From the NCBI GenBank assembly GCA_023246755.1, contig JAHFHU010000005.1, forward strand, positions 35,081-67,604: DNA of 32,524 nt, read 5' to 3'. Within the stretch, counting starts at the first letter, position 1. The number at the start of each line of letters is the position of its first letter. A program made the translations under genes and the position numbers. The DNA is from Candidatus Magasanikiibacteriota bacterium (lineage in GTDB: Bacteria; Patescibacteriota; Patescibacteriia; Magasanikbacterales; 2-02-FULL-50-9b). Below, in pieces: positions 29,701-32,524 of this stretch. Under the pieces are notes generated by a model. The model saw nothing but the letters and a program-made list of their open reading frames with translations. It was not told the DNA's origin and did no database searches.

Positions 29701-32524
29701 CGCGCTCGTTGTGCCGCATTCGTTGAAAACCGCGACACGCTATAAAGTTACGCTTTCAAACGCAATTACCGGCGTTGATTCGGGATTACCGCTTGCGGCT
29801 CCGGACAAACCAAGTGCAGCGAATAAATGTAAAGCTTCGGGCAGTGGTGTGTACTGCTATTTATTCAAAACCACAGACAAAGAAGGTGTGTGTTCAGTTG
29901 ATTCGGTTGGTGTTGCGCCTGCATCCTACATCGCCGAATCGCTCGGAGTCATCAAAGGACCAAAGGGCGATACCGTTGCATGGACACCGCTCGCATTTCC
30001 TGCGGACAAATGTCAGGTGCTCGATCCGAGCGGGTATGCATGGGGTTGGGCGCCGGCAAAAAAATCTGATAAAAATTTTGAATTTGCCGAATCGTTGAGC
30101 GCGGCGGGAACGGAATCACCGTTTCTCGCAAAAGCGCCGACTGCAGCAAAAATTCCGACAAATATTATTGCGACTGAATTAAAATCGGGGAAATCGGGGA
30201 GTGGTGATCTCACGATCAATCCGGGCATACCAAAAGTTACGGAAGAGTGCTCGATCAATGGTCCGCGTAGTCCAAGCCCATCGAGTCAGTGGGGTGGCGA
30301 GGTGTGCGTTGACGCGCCGATCGTCGTTGAGTTTAATCAACCGGTAACGAATAAAGAAGCAAAAGGTGTTCTGGACTCCTCATTCAAAGCGCTCGTCTCG
30401 GAATGTTCGGGAACCGAAGCGGGAAAAGAGTGCACGACGCTCGTAAAACCAAACGTCATCACGGATTCGGCCACATATAAATTCAGCGAAATCCGCCATG
30501 CGTATATTTTTCAGCCCGCTCAATCGCTTGCGCAAAACACCAACTATCTGGTTGAAATTCCGGTAACGACCAAGGGCGTCGGCGAATTCGGAAAGCAAAT
30601 GGTGCAAAATAAAAATTGTCGACCCGGCGTTGCGTATTGTTTTACGTTCAAAACGTCGGCGAATTTGGATGATTGCAAAATCAAAAGTGTTGAAGTCGCT
30701 CCATTTGCATGGAAGGCGATTGACTACGGCGTGCAACAATCGTTTGATATCAATGGCGACGCGGTCAATCAGATTTGGCACGCGCAAGCATTTGGAAAAA
30801 ATCAGTGTGTGTGGCTCAAAAATTCGTACAAGTGGAGTTGGGGAATCGATGCGGAGCACACGGGTTACGCGATGGTAGATCCATCGCCAGATTTTGTTGG
30901 CGCGGCGGGTGACGCCGGTGGGCTAATCGGCGCATATTGGGACACGAGTCCGGATCAGATAATTGCGGCATACAAAGAAACAAAACTCGATGATCCGGTG
31001 TATGTGCAAGCAACTGCCGAGGGCGTTATGGGCGCGAGCACCCTTGATATCGCATTTCCAAATCCGACGCTCAGCGAGTTTGCGCCATCGGGCTGTGGAT
31101 CGAAAAATGTGTGCACAAACGCGGCGGTTAAGTTGAAATTTTCCGTGAACATGAATCCGGATTCGTTCAAAGATGCGGTTTCACTTTTGGAGTGTCCGAT
31201 TGCGGGGCAAGACGCGATTGATGCGGCGGCAAAATTTTTGCAAGCAGCGATTGATGCGGACAAAGTTGCAAGCGTGGCGGATGCGGTGGTTGAAGCAGAC
31301 AAGTCAGCGCCGCAAACTGCGGACACACAAATGTTGATTACCGAGCACAAGAGTGTGGCTGCTGCGGCACATCTCGCTGCAACGAAGGCGCACGATACAG
31401 CGAAGAAAGCGCAAGATATCGCGGCGGTTGGTTCTGTGTGCGCGTACACAGCAGGCAAGCCGGTGATCAAACTCGTTTTGGCTCCGGGCGCGATTGATAA
31501 AAAAACAAACAAACCGATTCCAACGAACGAATTTTTGTTTGGAATGCCAGACGGCAAGATGCTGACGCCGAATGTGCAGTATCGCGTTTTGGTTGGCGCG
31601 GGGCCGCGTTCGACCGCTGAGAAAAAATTTGTTGGGTTTAATTATCCAGAAAAAAATTCAGAATTTTTTAGCTGGACGTTTAGTGTTGGTAAAGATCAAT
31701 GTGCGGTAAATTCGATTAAAATTCATCCGGTGAATCCGGTGGCGCACGCACAAGGTGACGAACAAGAATTTATTGCGAACGCATACACAACGCCGGATGC
31801 GTGTTATCCGCAGGGTCAACTTTTGTATCCGAAAGCGTTTTTATGGTCATGGGCGTCGAGTGACATCGCAGTTGCAACACAAAAAGCATCCTCGCTCACC
31901 AACACGCAATCGTTTGTCATGAAAGGGAACGGGCAGGTGATCAACAGCATGCAGAGCGCGGATATTGCTGCGTCGACCGCGAATGTGACGGGAAAAAGTA
32001 CGTGGAAACTCGAGTGCAGTTCGCCGCCGGTTAAATGTCCGATCGGTAAATGGCCCGGGAGCGATCACTGCTGTCACACACCACCAAACATTACGGCGAC
32101 ATATCCAAAAAGTAGCGATGTGGGCGTTTGCCGAAATACGCTCGCGACCATCGATATTTCTGATTGGGTGAAATCAGATTCGATCACGACATCATCCATC
32201 AGACTTGGATTTGCGACAAAGGATCCAAATGAATGTCCGGGTGTTGATAGCGAGATCGAGGATGGATATTGTTTTGATCATATTCCTTTTACGACGACCG
32301 TCGTGAATACAAAAAACAAGTCCGATGCTCATACGGGCCGCATCGTGTTGAACTTGGGGGCGCTCTTGCCGGCGGATCGCAAAATCATGATCAAAGTTCG
32401 GCCGATTGCAAGCGAAGGCGATAATCCGGAAACAGTCAGTGTTCGTTCAACGCTTAATGTTCCGATTGTCGGCGAAAATATCAAATTTACGACGAGCGCT
32501 GGCTTTTGTGAATTAACCGATGTG
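26687..32524 (+). CDS. Giant surface protein, partial: TrbC-like module, IPT/TIG and repeated beta domains
   Basis: This ORF is not in the track because it is open at the right edge; I checked the frame at several points to the last codon (…CELTDV). At least 1946 residues. It has a signal peptide (LVMLALAVCAFVGVLIFSG, cleavage near VHA-Q), a two-helix module at about 63-136 (IIRVILSLLGIVTIGFIIFGGF, WMTSSGNEENLDKAKK, NGVIGLIITLSAF) paralogous to the upstream gene, a Gly/Ser linker, and about four IPT/TIG-like domains (near 450, 555, 650, 750; for example GTYVTIGGEGFGTQAG). Cys-rich patches include CCGDGTC. From about 925 a two-domain unit repeats (see findings). The start overlaps the previous gene by 14 nt. 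It is probably an extracellular fibre or adhesin; the C-terminus is unseen. Confidence 0.88.
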   Translation, partial: MAHNKQTTRLVMLALAVCAFVGVLIFSGIPTHMVHAQDAGQALVQPGDLGLDQVQQASGLGKSSFGVIVGRIIRVILSLLGIVTIGFIIFGGFLWMTSSGNEENLDKAKKTITNGVIGLIITLSAFAITQFVMSALTNATGTQTGFVSSGADTSGNIDLGPGIGGSGSSTSGGLQIKAVLPKGSQNFANLKVSVLFTGIIDETTVANNFKVTNAAGAVSGSVVVKGDSILFTPSTACPAPHADKKCFTSGTEYTVTVTGGKGGIVSATTKRPLNCGAQNCVVKFVAGEKVDDKAPTISNFEPKDNDKIPTDQVVLIKALLSDDNAVALGRIYINGVVLESNAAVASGDATLQEFLLQTKKFNTKGDAVKKEYEIGIEAEDVSGNATMLKYKVVTAPQHCFNKKKDEDELDIDCSAPEGSCSLCTNIACKKTIDCANGSKCDAGKNICVASPLINSVQPQDGAPGTYVTIGGEGFGTQAGFVAFLGDPNNTKDDVEAGPACNEGWSNTQVVVRVPDAAVSGAIQLKNTAGSSDTTDDADGLKLTAFDVNEVQRPGLCSIAPTSGLPAKTKITITGNEFLSNAALERKLFIGGFFVDSAKWGEAGANTVTGIIPPFDPAKVSVQVTIKSIASNPLELVVDDPNAAAPASSIGSLNPAAGPTGQYVTIKGSGFGTTPNKVYFVVLNAAGKLTDDQTPAGFNFPQQCAKTFWNDGQIVAKVPALPPGNYAVVVQPFGKSKQSSYKMFTVNADTLGPQVCALVQDTGPADGVIKVALYGENFGKDSGVVIFNDKFVVKPAAGAGNWSNNSAVVTVPVGVVTGDTTLVRAAGVVAADVCVKTPASCSNKMVYTVADCRLKTNSCGAGTMCCGDGTCSAQCAAVSGPKPVKGVFAWCFSTGDSCDVIQPPRIVEECVAGSGVSKSVPSPTPSSIWASTATGGACPNAMLTIKFTQPVDPTTVTINAGSQSSIQVEECTGGETEDPTCEQVAAQPITLANLKVLDQIDEKNAGALVVPHSLKTATRYKVTLSNAITGVDSGLPLAAPDKPSAANKCKASGSGVYCYLFKTTDKEGVCSVDSVGVAPASYIAESLGVIKGPKGDTVAWTPLAFPADKCQVLDPSGYAWGWAPAKKSDKNFEFAESLSAAGTESPFLAKAPTAAKIPTNIIATELKSGKSGSGDLTINPGIPKVTEECSINGPRSPSPSSQWGGEVCVDAPIVVEFNQPVTNKEAKGVLDSSFKALVSECSGTEAGKECTTLVKPNVITDSATYKFSEIRHAYIFQPAQSLAQNTNYLVEIPVTTKGVGEFGKQMVQNKNCRPGVAYCFTFKTSANLDDCKIKSVEVAPFAWKAIDYGVQQSFDINGDAVNQIWHAQAFGKNQCVWLKNSYKWSWGIDAEHTGYAMVDPSPDFVGAAGDAGGLIGAYWDTSPDQIIAAYKETKLDDPVYVQATAEGVMGASTLDIAFPNPTLSEFAPSGCGSKNVCTNAAVKLKFSVNMNPDSFKDAVSLLECPIAGQDAIDAAAKFLQAAIDADKVASVADAVVEADKSAPQTADTQMLITEHKSVAAAAHLAATKAHDTAKKAQDIAAVGSVCAYTAGKPVIKLVLAPGAIDKKTNKPIPTNEFLFGMPDGKMLTPNVQYRVLVGAGPRSTAEKKFVGFNYPEKNSEFFSWTFSVGKDQCAVNSIKIHPVNPVAHAQGDEQEFIANAYTTPDACYPQGQLLYPKAFLWSWASSDIAVATQKASSLTNTQSFVMKGNGQVINSMQSADIAASTANVTGKSTWKLECSSPPVKCPIGKWPGSDHCCHTPPNITATYPKSSDVGVCRNTLATIDISDWVKSDSITTSSIRLGFATKDPNECPGVDSEIEDGYCFDHIPFTTTVVNTKNKSDAHTGRIVLNLGALLPADRKIMIKVRPIASEGDNPETVSVRSTLNVPIVGENIKFTTSAGFCELTDV

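Noticed and set aside
26848-31557. Several minus-strand ORFs of 100-250 aa opposite the giant surface protein
   Set aside because: The plus strand is one continuous frame with domain signatures; the minus ORFs show only mirrored composition.

Overview
The window looks like a chromosomal segment of a small-genome bacterium of the Candidate Phyla Radiation (Patescibacteria), most likely Parcubacteria-like; I cannot fix the lineage from here. Grounds: a free-standing, somewhat short 16S rRNA gene with CPR-style changes in conserved positions (GAATAGACGG; an altered 515F site); TrbC/VirB2-like two-helix membrane modules fused to very large extracellular domains; a solo PemK-type protein; several orphan proteins; and very tight spacing. 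TGA is used as a normal stop (the 9938 gene), so this is not the UGA=Gly code. Promoters are close to the sigma-70 consensus with 17-nt spacers. The anti-Shine-Dalgarno CCTCC is intact, but several start codons appear leaderless.

Layout. 1-3240 (minus): an LCP ligase, der and pth operon, with pth running off the left edge. 3330-5060: an SGNH hydrolase, tRNA-Val(CAC), HU, and a divergent PemK/MazF-like protein. 5120-7340 (minus): RNase Y with a roughly 145-nt leader, and an orphan protein. 7344-10820: an SMC-type ATPase with no recognisable hinge and short arms, a 143-nt multi-stem structured element touching its stop codon, and an orphan membrane protein. 10819-15820: a HAD hydrolase divergent from rpsP (S16), an orphan, a KhpA-like KH protein, an O-antigen-ligase-like polytopic protein, a NYN-domain protein and trmD. 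These are scattered remains of the usual rpsP-khpA-rimM-trmD-rplS cluster, with rimM and rplS absent here. 15849-18990: an orphan, a HicBA toxin-antitoxin pair and the 16S rRNA gene with its own promoter, processing stem and terminator, and no 23S or 5S. 18993-22911: an exported protein, then tRNA-Ile(GAT), signal peptidase I and hisS as one unit. 22916-24030: an orphan coiled-coil protein with a long structured leader. 24000-32524: rpsU, yqeY and two tandem TrbC-like/Ig-like surface proteins, the second at least 1946 residues and truncated by the right edge.

The conserved genes cover translation (S16, S21, TrmD, HisRS, Der, Pth, YqeY), RNA turnover (RNase Y, KhpA-like), the nucleoid (HU, SMC) and the cell envelope (LCP, O-antigen-ligase-like, signal peptidase I, giant surface proteins). 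The most distinctive items are the hinge-less SMC, the structured element behind it, a 66-nt intergenic palindromic repeat present twice, the giant surface protein with an internal two-domain repeat, a candidate antisense small RNA, and several promoter arrangements including a shared -35 box and leaderless starts. I found no CRISPR array, transposase or prophage. No stretch longer than 300 bases lacks a gene.
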